DNA of 64,000 nucleotides. Source: Scolanthus callimorphus (taxonomy: Eukaryota; Cnidaria; Anthozoa; Actiniaria; Edwardsiidae). The notes below the pieces were generated by a model that did not search any database, was not told the origin of the DNA, and was given only the letters and a program-made list of their open reading frames with translations. Positions 23,501 to 35,714 of this stretch are shown here, in pieces. The position numbers and the translations under genes are program-made. Numbering within the stretch: the first letter of the stretch is position 1; every line of letters starts with the position of its first letter. The stretch covers positions 2,294,001-2,358,000 of the forward strand of contig CM066915.1 of the NCBI GenBank assembly GCA_033964015.1. The letters run 5' to 3'.

Positions 23501-23800
23501 AAGACATCAAGCCTAGGTCACGTGATAGCTTTTTAGACTTCACGTGATAGAAATTTGCTGCCGCCAGGCTTGAAATTGAAACAGCTCGATTGAAACACTA
23601 CCAAGCCAAGCATACTATTGTTGACCTGCTCAGAACAGGCCAGGTCTCAGTTTGGGTACAAATAATAGAATATAGTACAAATAAACTGAATCTGGGGTAT
23701 CTTTTCTTGTGAAAATTGTTTTTATAATGGTTCCACATTAAATTACAGGTCATAGTGGCTATAATCCTAAAACAAGTGAGTACCCCTGCCCCTATTGGCA
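20580..23800. other. 3.2 kb without an identified gene
   Basis: AT-rich sequence with only short frames. I see no exons with convincing protein similarity, tandem repeats or inverted-repeat ends. Unlike its neighbours it seems poor in recognisable elements, so it may be older sequence, or it may hold noncoding transcripts I cannot detect. Confidence 0.4.
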
Positions 23801-23807
23801 TTACATG

Positions 23808-23866
23808 TTCAACAAACTGTGAGAAATACTAGATACAGTATCTAGTATTTCTCACAGTTTGTTGAA
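23808..23866. repeat. Perfect 29-bp-arm palindrome
   Basis: TTCAACAAACTGTGAGAAAT... at 23808-23836 is the exact reverse complement of 23838-23866 around a single central base. Confidence 0.9.
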
Positions 23867-23869
23867 TAT

Positions 23870-25150
23870 TGTTTCTTACAATTCTAATCAATTGAGGCAG
23901 AAAATTTAACATTTGAGTTTGCCTCTCAATGCCGAATAGGCTGCCATTTGGTGTCATGCACTTCCTGAACTACTTTGATAGACAGAAATAAATATTGGAC
24001 TATTGAGGAACAGAAGCATTTCTCTGTACAGCTTATAATATGATTAATAATTCAAGATACTTTTTAATTTTTAGCCCATGAAACTTTAGCATAAATCAGG
24101 TAGGTTTCTAGATAACTCAAGTAATCATTTGAACAGCCAAGGCAAGGGCTGATGAACTCGAAACCACCTGATCATGATTTCAGAGCGCGCGAGACAGAAT
24201 GAATTGATATACACATCTTTCAAATACAAAAGATGCTATATTCCGCCCTCGAATAACAATTATAGTGAAAGGTCATATTTTGATCGACTGACGGTCACGG
24301 AAGCATTGCAGTATGAAAAATCCCTGACTGAAACTACCGAAACAACGAACTCGCGCGTAGTAAACAAACAGCGCTTTGTTTATTTTTCGATACCATACCA
24401 ACCACTAAAAATCACCTTAAAAAGTTAAAAATATATAAAATCGCTCTTCCTTTATGCCTCACCTTTTCTCCTCGTGTCGTAGTTTTTAATTACTAAGATT
24501 CAATTTCTCACTCTCTTTGTCTCTGAGCAGCTCACCATCGCACTGTTAATTCTTGTCTTCCAAAACCATTTGTACAAACACAAACCGTCCATTTTTTTCC
24601 GGGTTCTGGCCATATTTTGAAGCAAAATGACTTTTTAAAAACTTAAAAATGAGCCTTCGCGCAAACAAATCGAGAAAACCAAAACCATACGATTGTAGAA
24701 CAACAAGTGAACTTTAGGTGAATGTCAATTTCAACGTTTCAAAGATAACACTCAAAACGGTATTAACTGCACAGAAATACCGATTTTTTCTCTTTCAGGT
24801 CTTCGACATCAAAACTCGATAAAACAACCAAATTGAAAAAATCAAAAACAAGCGCGCGAAAGCCCTACAAAGATGCTGAAGGTCTCGTTTGAAAGCTCTT
24901 CCTTCCTTCTTTCCGATTGTCAAATCAAGATGGCGATCAATGACATAATAAACCCGTGGGAGGAGGTGAAAGTGGGGGCTGTCAAACTTAATGTATTTAG
25001 TTACCAGTCTCCCCAAAATAACCTCACGGCCAAAATGGCGACTGTGGACAAAAGATGGTGCCGATTTCCGCGCGCTTTATGCCCTACGTGAAGCGTTAGC
25101 ATCACGCGGACTATAAAGTGACTATAGTTCACTTTAGGGACAAATATCTT
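23870..25150. other. No identified feature
   Basis: Short frames only (for example 24174-24428 and 24795-25016), without signatures. No clear repeat boundaries. Confidence 0.35.
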
Positions 25151-25155
25151 CCTCT

Positions 25156-27284
25156 ACTAGAAGTTTCTGAAAGAAAGCGGAGTGCTGCGAGGATATTTAT
25201 TTAACGCTTGCAACATGTCTGAAATCAAAACAATCAATCATCTGATTTGAAGTATTTGATATAGCGGGAAAATATCATATGATGGAGAATTTAACAGTGC
25301 GGGGGATCGCAAACGAGCCACTTTGACCTCTTCGATTTCCGCGTTTGACGCGTCGCTTTTGGGTATCCTACGTTTTTTTGTGCTAACCGCAAAACCGTGA
25401 GATTTTGTTTCCAATACAAAAAATGTACGAGCGAAGGAGATTCACCCTCGAGAGATATAAGATCTCAGTGCGGTGCGGTGTGGGGTGGGTAATAAAAATC
25501 GAATAAACAAGTGACCACCCGCGATCCGCCGATAGATGAAAACTAAAGTGAACTCTAAATCTTATCTTAAGTAAACCGTTGAACCTATGTAAATAAAGGC
25601 AACAAATTAACTCTGATACACGAAACTCAGCTAGCTCTTCAAACTGTCACTCAACCGTTCTATTTCAAAGACGAAAGGCGCCCGACGGCAATTAAATATT
25701 TTGAGATCCCGCATAAAACATCAATCAATTAAGATACCGGATTGAAAACGAGTCTCAGGATTTGCCAGACAGACGCCAAGCTGAAACAGGAGGTCACGGA
25801 TAGAAAAATCCCGCGCAGATCACAGAGGGAAAGCGCGCATAGGGGGAAAAACGCATATGGCAAAATGGGTAAAGATAACGCGCATGGCAAAATGGGTAAA
25901 GATTAGTGTCGCTGCTCGGCCTGCGGCCTCGCAGCAAAAATTCATACATGTAAAGGTTGCATTTCCATGAGCATATGAACAAGCTAAATCACTGTGATAG
26001 CAATGATTGTGTAATAATAACCGCGCGAGAAATATACAGCATCGCGGCGTTGGCTACACGGGTGCACTTCAGAAGTGGACCAGGGGTCAAATAGTAGATT
26101 TCTCTTCTGATACTGATAGTGCTCAAGTATTTGGTTACCACTTGAAAATCTTGGCACTTTGATTGGCTAGTGGTTACACCACTCCTCGCAACGGCTCTAT
26201 AATGCTGCCGCCTCGCAGCCTCGCCTCTTGGCTCGGCTGCTCGTTTTGGCAATAATGCGTGCCACATTGTTGGCTTCACGTGTCACCAACATGAACTGTC
26301 TAGACCAGCAATGAGCGCGGGAAAGACTGAGAAAGACACCGATCGGAAGACAGCCATTTTATAGTTCTCCTATAGTTTAATCATATGTATCGGCTGCGCC
26401 TCGAGAGTCCACAACATTTTGACCACTTTAATACGTCATTCCGTGGTATATAAGAGGACATACCACGGAAAATCAGAGGACATTTGTAAAATATCGAAAT
26501 TAAAATATTCTTACTTGAGACCGAGGTTCAGGGGATACATCAAAAGAAACCGCATCGACATCGAAAAATTAGTAATTGCTGCGAGGCCGCAGGCCGAGCA
26601 GCGACACTAATCTTTACCCATTTTGCCATACGCGTTTTTCCCCCTATGCGCGTTTTCCCTCTGTGATCTGCGCGGGATTTTTTCTATCCGTGACCTCCTG
26701 TTTCAGCTTGGCGTCTGTCTGGCAAATCCTGAGCCTCGTTTTCAATCCGGTATCTTAATTGATTGAGGTTGAGTGACAGTTTGAAGAGCTGAGTTTCGCG
26801 TATCAGAGTTAATTTGTTGCCTTTATATACACAGGTTCAACAGTTAGCGGTTTACTTAAGATAAGGTTTAGAGTTCACTTTAGTTTTCATCTATCGGCAG
26901 ATCGCGGGTGGTCACTTGTTTATTCGATTTTTATTACCCACCCCACACCGCACCGCACTGAGATCTTATATCTCTCGAAGGTGAATCTCTCCTTCGCTCT
27001 TACAATTTTTGTATTGGAAACAAAATCTCACGGTTTTGCGGCTAGCACAAAAAAACGTAGGATCCCCAAAAGCGACGCGTGAATGAAACGCGGAAATCGA
27101 AGAGGTCAAAGTGGCGGGTAGGGCTCGTTTTAGATCCCCCGCACTGTTAATTCTCCATCATATGATATTTTCCCGCTATATCAAATACTTCAAATCAGAT
27201 GATTGATTGTTTTGATTTCAGACATGTTGCAAGCGTTAAATAAATATCCTCGCAGCACTCCGCTTTCTTTCAGAAACTTCTAGT
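25156..27284. mobile_element. Non-autonomous element with very long (about 720-790 bp) inverted arms
   Basis: The left arm (25156 to about 25945) and right arm (about 26572 to 27284) are near-identical inverted copies. They start ACTAGAAGTTTCTGAAAG and share CGGTGCGGTGTGGGGTGGG and GCTGCTCGGCCTGCGGCCTC. The left arm has an extra internal copy of GCAAAATGGGTAAAGAT. The central spacer of roughly 620 bp and the arms lack a transposase frame. It resembles foldback or long-TIR Mutator-like elements. The superfamily is not determined because no clear target-site duplication was read. Confidence 0.85.
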
Positions 27285-27463
27285 TTATTTTTGTTTCATT
27301 CCCCTGACCCCGTGTTCAAGTTGGAATTTTAATATATCGAAGGTGGCCTGACCATATCGAACCATATCGAACCAAAGTACATATCAATTAATTTTCGCTA
27401 AGTACATAGTATGTACACATTCCATTGTCGTGTGTGAAGTTTTCTTATCGCGAACATAGCTAA

Positions 27464-27691
27464 GGGGCCGACCATTTAACTTTTGAGGGGGGGGGGGTGG
27501 GCTTTTTTGTCGGTGCAAGATTTTTTTTTCTACCTCTGTTAAGCGGTGAGAATTTTTTTTCCAATAAAAAGAAGGGTTTTAGTCACCATTTTGCTGTGCA
27601 GGAAATTTTTTTCGGCCCTTCGGGCCGTGCAAGATATTTTTTTTCAAAAAAGCCCACCCCCCCCCCCCTCAAAAGTTAAATGGTCGGCCCC
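27464..27691. mobile_element. MITE with TWA duplication, GGGGCCGACCATT ends
   Basis: GGGGCCGACCATTTAACTTT and its reverse complement bound the element, and TAA flanks both sides (27461-27463, 27692-27694). Poly-G/poly-C and TGCAAGATTTTTTTT segments lie inside. The 3-bp TWA duplication fits PIF/Harbinger-type MITEs. A diverged relative is at 52253-52475. Confidence 0.8.
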
Positions 27692-28729
27692 TAAGACACG
27701 GGGAGCTGCCGCATACTGACGAAAACAGTACACACGTCAACAAATCAAACGTCCAAATCAAAGTCCGAATCAAATATGGCCTACAACTATGTTATGTTAT
27801 TTAAAATGATTCAGCACATCGATGCACTGCCCAAATATGGTCATCGGAACTCCAATAGCTGTTTTCTGTATGTGTTGAGCTCGTGTAAGATGATTAGTCA
27901 GGGGTTTTGTGCTATCGATGTGCTGAAAAAAAAAACTATTATCCTGCTCGATTTTGCAGAATATCATCTGATTAATAGCCAACTCGGGACTGCGTTTCGT
28001 CGGCCAAGTATCAGACGATATTCTGCGCAATCTCGCAGGATTAAAATGGACTAAATGTTTCGTGAAATTGTTTGCGCTAGTTTGCCGTGGGGCAGGGGCG
28101 CTCCTGAACTTTAATTCGCGCGTCTAGAGATACTGCATTTACATGCGAGTCGCGCTTCTGTTTAAGATTTTGCATGCTAAGTAATTGGGCCACGAGATGT
28201 TCCACTACCTGCGGTGAAAAATCTATTTTTCATGCAGAGCAACCAGGCGAAAATCCGGCTTGGGACCTGCTTGCGGTCCGCTTGGAACCCTTGGACAGGT
28301 GTCTCCTCAATGCGTTAGTGATCGACTGCTCAAATTATAGTGCCAAGAACAGCGAGTAAACTAAATAACGCCGCTTTAATAAATACCCCATGAAAGTTTC
28401 CTATTTAATATATAACTCATTGCATTTGTAATTGGAAATTTAATATTTCATCCAAAGGCAAAGTCGGTGTACAGTTTCGGCGCAGTCAAATATTATGCAC
28501 GCGTTTTCCTATATTTGGCTATAAGAACGCCGCATTTGTTTTATATGGCCTTAAATTTATTCTTTTTTATAACAGTCATCCCCCAACCGAAACTTTACTT
28601 GCATATTATCTGTGTGTATTGAATTCTTGATAAACCTTTTATTAGGTCAATCAAAATCCATTTTCCTCAGTATTTTCTGAGCAGGCGGGTGGCACGTGCC
28701 ATGCGCGCTGTCTGCCAATCAAAAAGCTG

Positions 28730-28739
28730 TATAAATAAG
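28730..28739 (+). promoter_or_regulatory. TATA-box candidate of the desaturase gene
   Basis: TATAAATAAG lies 130 bases upstream of the chosen ATG at 28860, with ATTGG-type (CCAAT) motifs nearby (GCCAATC at 28713 and 28754). Confidence 0.45.
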
Positions 28740-28791
28740 CTATTGTTTGATTAGCCAATCAGCGTGCGAGAATGTAGTAAGGCTGGTGAAC

Positions 28792-28863
28792 ATGGTTCGT
28801 AGTCGAGATTTTTCCCTGAGACTCGAAATGGACTGTTGGTTTTACATCCCCAGGGAAAAATGA
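28792..28863 (+). promoter_or_regulatory. Upstream ORF overlapping the desaturase start
   Basis: An ATG at 28792 (second in-frame ATG at 28828) opens 23 codons ending in TGA at 28861-28863. The stop overlaps the desaturase ATG as ATGA. If the upstream AUG is in the mRNA it could limit initiation or allow reinitiation. Transcript start data are needed to know. Confidence 0.4.
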
Positions 28864-31800
28864 CGGTCGCAGTTGAGAAAAGGAAAATCATGAAGGTCTA
28901 TACTCTAGAAGAGGTACGAGAGCACTGTACTAAAGGCGATAGCTGGGTCGTAATCGAAGACGAAGTCTACGATTTGAGTAAATGGCTTTCCCATCATCCA
29001 GGCGGCGAGTTGCCGATTTTGTATATGGCCGGTCGAGAGTGTACGGATGTCTTCAAGGCCTTTCACCCGGCTTGGGTATTTACGAAGAAATTGCCGGCTT
29101 TCAAGATCGGTAAACTCTGTGAAAATAGCAAGGAGAAGAAAGAAACTAGCCTCAACGAAGATTTCGAGAAGCTTCGACAAGAAATCATAGAGCAAGGAGG
29201 GCTGAAAACCAATGTAAGTTGCTCTATTTTCATATGCGAACTGTCATGCCTGTGTCTGTGGGCAGTTGCTTTGGACATTGTGCAATGGTGAATATTTATT
29301 TCGTCTAAAATATATCTGAGCGACTTTTATACGGCGAAGTTTATGCAGGTTTGCTAAAGAATAACAGCATTTACCTTTAGGAAGTGTGAGGTTTTTGTAA
29401 TTTGGGGAAAATAAAGTCAAATTTGTAATTTCTGGATTTCACACTGAGACCAACCGTGGCTTGTCCTTCTGCTTTGAAGATCTTGCGACTTATCGGGAAC
29501 TTGATCGATTTTGATTCATTTTCAAGCTTAGATTTGACTTTAACATGAAACTGCATGGAATATCAAAGGTTTATTTCTCTTCAGCACAAAAAAATATTCT
29601 TTGTTCCTTTCAATCAATTTGTTATGCCGCGAGTTCGCTCGCCCGCGTTTCATGTCGTTTGCAGTCGTAGATTTCAGGGTGTGAAACCGACAACCGCCTT
29701 CAGAATAGAAACAAATACAAATATATATGTACTTTATACATGATAGAAATGTCTTGACTCGAACTAGGTTATATGCTAGCGTTTTTACAACTGCATATGA
29801 AAATTTTCGTCACCTACTTCTCAAAAATCATATCAAACATACGTTGTACGTTGTTTTCCGTCATGTGAGATCGACAAGAATCCGTCATGTGAGATCGACA
29901 AGAATTTTACTCTGATATTTTAAAAGGAGGGGCTCCCAAAATGTCTGCATAGCCGAATGGGAAATCGGAAATTCATCAGATACTGACTGAAATGCAATAG
30001 GGCTGTCCATTTTCCGGAACCAGAACTACCCCAGCTGCAAAAAATAAGCGCAATTGAGGATCCTCGTCATTTTTCGGTGCAAATTGCACCTTATTTATAT
30101 TGGGTTGGTTGTTGTCAAGAATATTAATTGAGTCTGCGTTAAAACTTATATGAGCCCGTAGAGGGTTTTATAAGATCTTCCATTGAAAATGTTCCTAGCA
30201 GGTATTCAAAATCTGCCTAGCACGTTCCTCGTGTTTAAATTAAAAGGGGGAATTGTTTTGTCTTAGCAAAATGTGGTCTTTGTAAGTAATTCCTTTAACA
30301 ACAATAACCCATTTTTGTTTTAGGATTAAAATAGAATCAGTATTCAAAGAAATGCGAAATAGCTTAGCGCTTTCACTTAGACATTCAATTTAAACTCCAT
30401 CTGTCAGAATTACTTTGGATTGTCAATAAAATTTGATTTTTCTGCTTGACAGATTTTTAAGGTTGAATGAATATTGTCAGTTTATTGGCATAAATCCACT
30501 CACTGATCTCTTTAGCGCAAATATCAAAACCTAACATTTTGAATTCATATTAGCACGTCAACAATATATTTTGAAGTAATAAAAAATATATCACCACAGA
30601 ACCATTTTCATTTGCTCTGCACACCATAAACAAAGTAATCATTTGAGGAAAGTAATTGATTATTACTTATTGATTACTGATGCCAAAATGAACGGTGCAT
30701 TTTGATACTTCTATTCCTCAAGTAACAAATACCCTCCAGGGTAGCTGAAGTTGAGCCTCAAAATTCATTTTTAATACACAAATAGGCTTTGCAGTTCCCT
30801 GCTAGCAGATTCCTGTTTCCTTTGTATTTTCTAAGCTTTGCAGTAATATTTTACTCCTAGCTGACATATTTCTTGTCATGCAAATTTTTTTTCATTCCTT
30901 TTTTTTTTACACATGTACCAGTTAAAATTTATTATTCTTTTTTAATGCACAATTTGTGATCCAGAAAATATCCATACTTTTAAACAATGGGGACCAAGAA
31001 ATAAGTGGGTTGACAGGGGCAGCAGAGCACCCTAAAAAGTGGGGGTGCCGAAGAGGCAAAAAATAAAGTGGACACATGATTTTGTTTTTTCATGTTTTTA
31101 CATTATATGCATTTTGATGAAAATATGTCACAATGTAATCTTAATGTTCTCTGAGACTAATGTCAAAACAGAGACAAAAAGGCTAGCTTCTGTTCTTCTG
31201 TTCCCTTTCTTCTTTACGTGTAAATACATAAAACTATATCTATGGGGATGCTCAGCCCCCCCCCCCCCCCACAGTTCAAAAAGTGCCCCCCCCCCCCCCC
31301 CCCCCCCCCCCACAGTTCAAAAAGTGGGGGTGCTCGAGCACCCTCTGCCCCCCAGGTCCGCCGCCTATGGTTGATTTGCTATATCTTCAAGGATGCAAAG
31401 ACCTTTTTCCATGCAATCGTGCAATAAATTATTTTGAAAATTCAGGGGGGTGGGGGAGGCAAGTAATAACTCGAGGGGGAGGACTGAGAGAATGTATAAC
31501 AAATGTAGGGGCTGAATGTGCAATTCCAGACAAAAATCTATACCCCCACCACAGAGGGGAATGTATTGAATTTAAGTGAATTGAAAGCCTCTCCTGCCCC
31601 CTCCCCTCTTGTGATCAGAGTGTTTTCTATTAGATCAGTAAGATCACTTCTTTAGGAAAGAGTACAAATATAACAAGAAGTCAACATTTTTGTAATTTTA
31701 TCTTTCAGACTGGTTCTATGTTAAAATAGCCTCATTGCTATCACTGCTCTTAATGTTGATCATCTACTGTGTGGTGTTCTCCAACAATGTCTTGATACAA

Positions 31801-32724
31801 GTTGGTGCTGGCATTCTTGTAGCTGTGTTCTGGCAGCAGATGGCCTTCATTGGCCATGATGCTGGCCACCATGCTATATTCCATGACGAGAAATGGGACG
31901 ACAGACTTGGACTTATTGTTGGTAACTTACTTACTGGTGTCAGTATAGGTTGGTGGAAGAAAAGTCATAATGCGCACCATGTTGTGACAAACTCTGTTGA
32001 ACTTGATCCAGATATCCAACACCTTCCTGTCTTGGCTGTCACAGACAAGTTCTTTGATTCCATTAAGTCCTTCTATCATAACCGAGTTATGCATTTTGAT
32101 GGTATGGCCAAGTTCTTTGTAAGACATCAACATCGGCTGTACTTCATTATCATGGGACTTGCAAGGTTCAACTTGTATGTCCAAAGCTTTTTGCTGGTGC
32201 TGTCCAAGGAGAAGGTCAAGATGAGGTTGATGGAGGTTATCACAATGCTTGTGTTCTGGTCATGGTATTTATACCTGTGCTCTTACTTGCCTTCCTGGAC
32301 GTCCATGTTCTTGTTTGTCTTCCTGGCCCATTTCCTGGCAGGGATAATCCATATCCAGATAACTCTTAGCCACTTCTCCATGGAAACCTATCATGGCCTA
32401 CCCTTGGATGCCTTCAAGGAAAACAAGTTTCTGCTCTCCCAGATGGATACAACAATGGACATTGAATGCAACCCCAATCTTGATTTCTTCCATGGTGGCC
32501 TCCAGTTCCAGTTTGAACACCATTTGTTTCCACGTGTTGCAAGACACAACCTGCGCAGTATTCAAGATAGAGTCAAACAGCTCTGCAGGAAACATGGATT
32601 GCCGTATCGCTCAAAGTATTTCATTGAGGCAAATATGGAAGTTGTTGAATGCCTTAGAGACACTGCAGAAAAGTCCAAATGCTTCTCTCCCAAAATTTGG
32701 GAAAGTGTTCATGCCATTGGCTAG
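28860..32724 (+). CDS. Cytochrome b5-fusion desaturase, sphingolipid delta-8/front-end type
   Basis: Exon 1 (28860 to about 29213) encodes an N-terminal cytochrome b5 domain with HPGG at residues 46-49 and FHPAW at 68-72, supplying the two heme histidines. Exon 2 (31709-32724) encodes a membrane-bound desaturase with three His boxes: HDAGHH (31855-31872), HNAHH (31967-31981) and QFEHH (32509-32523), plus several hydrophobic segments. The Gln for His in box 3 marks front-end desaturases. The stretch GVSIGWWKKSHNAHH and DPDIQHLPV resembles sphingolipid delta-8 desaturases of plants and fungi more than the vertebrate FADS pattern. The enzyme probably sits in the ER and takes electrons through its own b5. 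The product is about 455 residues, normal for the family. I started at 28860, the first ATG in frame. The canonical donor at 29214 (phase 0) does not match the acceptor at 31708 (needs phase 1). A weaker donor at 29218 or an unseen microexon would reconcile them. Substrate and double-bond position cannot be told from sequence. Confidence 0.88.
31012..31355. mobile_element. MITE-like repeat with long poly-C tracts
   Basis: GGGGCAGCAGAGCACCC near the left end and GAGCACCCTCTGCCCCCC near the right form inverted ends. AAAAAGTGGGGGTGC occurs at both sides and CACAGTTCAAAAAGTG twice around C-runs. Located in the desaturase intron. Confidence 0.5.
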
Positions 32725-32774
32725 GAATATATGTGGTAGCTAGTGGTAATTCATAAAAGGTACTTTATTTATGT

Positions 32775-32900
32775 TTGATTTATTGACCTAAAATTATTCA
32801 AAAAAATTTATATTTGGTGTTTCAGGCATTGAATCCTGATCTAGAGTTATGATAGCAGAATAATATAATTCATCTTCACATCTGTTCTTCCCACTTTTGT
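32775..32900. repeat. Desaturase 3' flank segment, duplicated at about 34300-34410
   Basis: TTTATTGACCTAAAATTATTC through the ATCTAGAGTTATG and TCTTCCCA segments recurs diverged at 34300-34410. Only the second copy has an AATAAA (about 34387). The two copies lie 1.5 kb apart in the same orientation. Confidence 0.55.
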
Positions 32901-33059
32901 CTGCTTGTTGTCTGAGTTGCAAAAAAAGTGGTTCTATGGTTGTTTGAAATGGGCTGTTCCATATTATAACACACGCCTAAATCGAGGAATGCTCACTGGC
33001 ACTTAGAACTTTTTCTAAACAAGCGCTCACCTACAGAAATGAAAAAAAGAATTATGAAA

Positions 33060-33135
33060 ATAATCAGGGTTCGAACCTGTAACTTTCCAGTTACTATACC
33101 CAAACCCTAACCACTACGCTATGAGTGAATTCGCT
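33060..33135 (-). ncRNA. tRNA-like (SINE or pseudo-tRNA) promoter element
   Basis: On the minus strand an A-box-like TAGCGTAGTGGTTAGGG (33105-33121) is followed by a B-box-like GGTTCGAACCC (about 33067-33077). Between them lies a GTAAC/GTTAC stem. The anticodon loop has the wrong size and the D stem does not pair, so this is not a functional tRNA. A tRNA-derived SINE head is more likely. Confidence 0.35.
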
Positions 33136-33387
33136 GGTTCGGACAGCTCGTTTTATTGATTACGTACCTTAATAGTATTAATCTTTAATAGAACGAGGCA
33201 TATACTATAAAAATATACTAAAACGATGTATTAACCCTTATCCTGACTAGTAGTCTTGATAGTTCAGATATTTTGAATGTTTTTAGGTCAATTTGAAGTA
33301 ATATTATCAAAATATCGTTAAATTATTCATGGTGAGCATTCCTCCATTTAGGAATGACGATATTATATCCGTTACTCCCCTAACAAG

Positions 33388-33627
33388 GAGCCTGGAAATT
33401 CCACAGGGGCTGCTGTGTTTCACCTTGGAATTTCCACAGGGTCTGTGATTTTGACCCTGGAATTTCCACAGGGTCTGTGATTTTGACCCTGGAATTTCCA
33501 CAGGGCCATTCATTTTACCCTGGAATTTCCACAGGGTATTCATTTGCAAGAGAATGAGGAATTTCCGCAGGTGTTGCTTCAAATTTCCGCAGGGGTTGTA
33601 CAGGAGTCTGGGATTTCCACAGTGGTA
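33388..33627. repeat. Degenerate 32-33-bp minisatellite
   Basis: About seven units share TGGAATTTCCACAGGG, with variable 15-17-base remainders such as TCTGTGATTTTGACCC; the last units decay (ATTTCCGCAGG). Confidence 0.85.
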
Positions 33628-33639
33628 GAGCAATTTTTT

Positions 33640-34700
33640 GAAATTTGGAGTTCCTCGATAGGGGGAACGTTTTTTTGGAACAGCCCAATAAGCCTTTGGT
33701 ACATTTCTTTTACGTTTAAGAATGATAGGAAAATTGTTTTACTTTTATTTATGGTATTTAAAACTGGGTGCCATAAACCTATTAAAAGGGAAATAGTATT
33801 TTTAAAAGTTGATAACAGTTAATCACCCGTCATGTCTTTGTATGGAAACAGAAAGAAAAAATATTTATCTGTTCCAGAATAGCCATAAAATTTCTATTTA
33901 TCAACCTCAAAATAGTTTGTAAATATATGTTTAAAAGATTTCATAGTCTAAAGGATAAAAATAATTAAAAGTTTATTGAAACATGCAGCTGATTGACCAA
34001 AAGTAAACAACATGAAAACAAATCATTTTTTTATTTATTTTAAAAGTACAATTCCTTTTTTAATAATGAGAGTACCATAAATTTACTGATGGGTTAGCAT
34101 TGTGATAAAATGTTCTTCACACCACATTGTGCCACAGTAACAAAAGACTCTAATATTTTAAGTGCAGACTACAAGATGGTAAGATTGGTGTGAAGGTTTG
34201 TGTGGCATAATCAGATAGATTCAGTCCAGCCCTTGGACTTAAGAAATCATTTAAGAAACATTGGCTTAGGAAGGCAGGGGAGTTGAGAAACATTTACTTT
34301 AGTATTTATTGGCCCAAAATTATTCATAACATTATAGTTGGCATTTCAGACATTGCATCTGTTATCTAGAGTTATTGTAGTGGTACAATAAAATGTTTCT
34401 TCAGATCTTTCCCACGGATGCCAACCCTTATACTTAAATTGGGGAGAAAACCTTGAACGACAAAGGTTATAAGATATTTCCACGAAAGAATACTGGGAGA
34501 AATACCAAAAAGAATATATAGAAAAGTTTTGGGAAACGCTGGAAAATCCTCCCAGTTTGAGAAAATGTGTAAATCTTAATTTTTGGCATCTTGGGGGAAT
34601 TTTTATTTCAAGAGGCACACATTAAGGACAACTAGATAGCCACCTCCAGCTGAAAATTTCTCTTTCTCTGACATCAATGAGTCACATCCAACATTATTAT
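33640..34700. other. No gene identified
   Basis: AT-rich sequence containing the duplicated 3'-flank segment at 34300-34410 and nothing else I can name. Confidence 0.4.
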
Positions 34701-34715
34701 TTTTACAGTGTTTAT

Positions 34716-35538
34716 GTATCAGTCAATTCCAGCGACGACCATGCCCCCCCCGGGCAACCCCGGGATTTTGGTCATTTCTAAAATTAAAAGTAAAAATTCC
34801 CCACCCCGGGGGCTGGAAAAGTGCAAAATACCCCACGGCGGGGAAGACAAAAATTGGACAAATGCCCCTCCCCCGGGACCAGAAAAAGACAAAGATTCCA
34901 TCGACACTGCGTAAAGCTTCACTACAAAGTATTCCCGCTCAGAACTTCAACTCCATTTATTCTGTCCGAGCATTTATAATTCGTTTTTAAACTATACTTT
35001 TAGATTTCTCCTCTCTGAAAACGAGACAAAATATAAGTAAACAGTGAAACAAATCCGTCAGTCTCAAGTCGTAATTAATATTCTTCTTCTACTGCAATAT
35101 TGCAATATAGTAGTGACATACAACAACGTCTCCACTAATTTCTCTCGGCCATTCACGGTTGTAGCCATTTGGCTACAAACTCCATTCATTTGTCGTCCCC
35201 GGCATCGCTCAATCTCAAAACTAGAGTGGTGTATACGGGCCATGCTCGGCATTTTATTTTGTGTGACGTTATTTTCTGTAACTTGGACATTATAACGCCA
35301 ATTGATAGTTATAACTGGTCAGGGAAGTGAACTGGTGTTGTAGTTCCGCAAAACTCAACGCGCTAAAAGATTGTGAAAGAGAACCAAAATTCCCCACCTC
35401 CCCTCCCCTGGAGAAAAACAAATCCCGACCCCGGGCCAGCAAAATTTTCCAAATTCCCCACCCCAGGGAACCCAGTGGTGTGCAAATGCCCCACGGTGTC
35501 CCGGGGGGGGCATGGTCGTCGCTGGAATTGACTGATAC
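34716..35538. mobile_element. MITE-like element, GTATCAGTCAATTCCAGC ends
   Basis: GTATCAGTCAATTCCAGCGA at 34716 is inverted ending at 35538, and both sides continue through CCATGCCCCCC and CCGGG-rich sequence with AAATTCCCCACCCC. Length about 820 bp; no transposase frame. Confidence 0.75.
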
Positions 35539-35714
35539 ATTACTTTTCAAATTTCAAATCAAATTAGATGTAATATATAGAAGTACTATATAAGCACAGG
35601 GATGTCAATGTTAGGACTTGAAATTTGAAACCTTGAAATTTCAGATTAAATACAAGATTATATGATAAAATTCCAAGAAAGAGACCCCCCTTACCCCCAC
35701 TCCGGCCCTCTTAC

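Noticed and set aside
31242..31374. Proline-rich protein frames
   Set aside because: They are translations of poly-C tracts inside a MITE.
33060..33135. Functional tRNA gene
   Set aside because: A and B boxes are present, but the D stem does not pair and the anticodon loop is the wrong size; called only as tRNA-like.
33388..33627. Repeat-spacer pattern resembling a CRISPR array
   Set aside because: The 16-bp core drifts, the spacers are near copies of each other, there are no cas genes, and the DNA is animal. It is a minisatellite.
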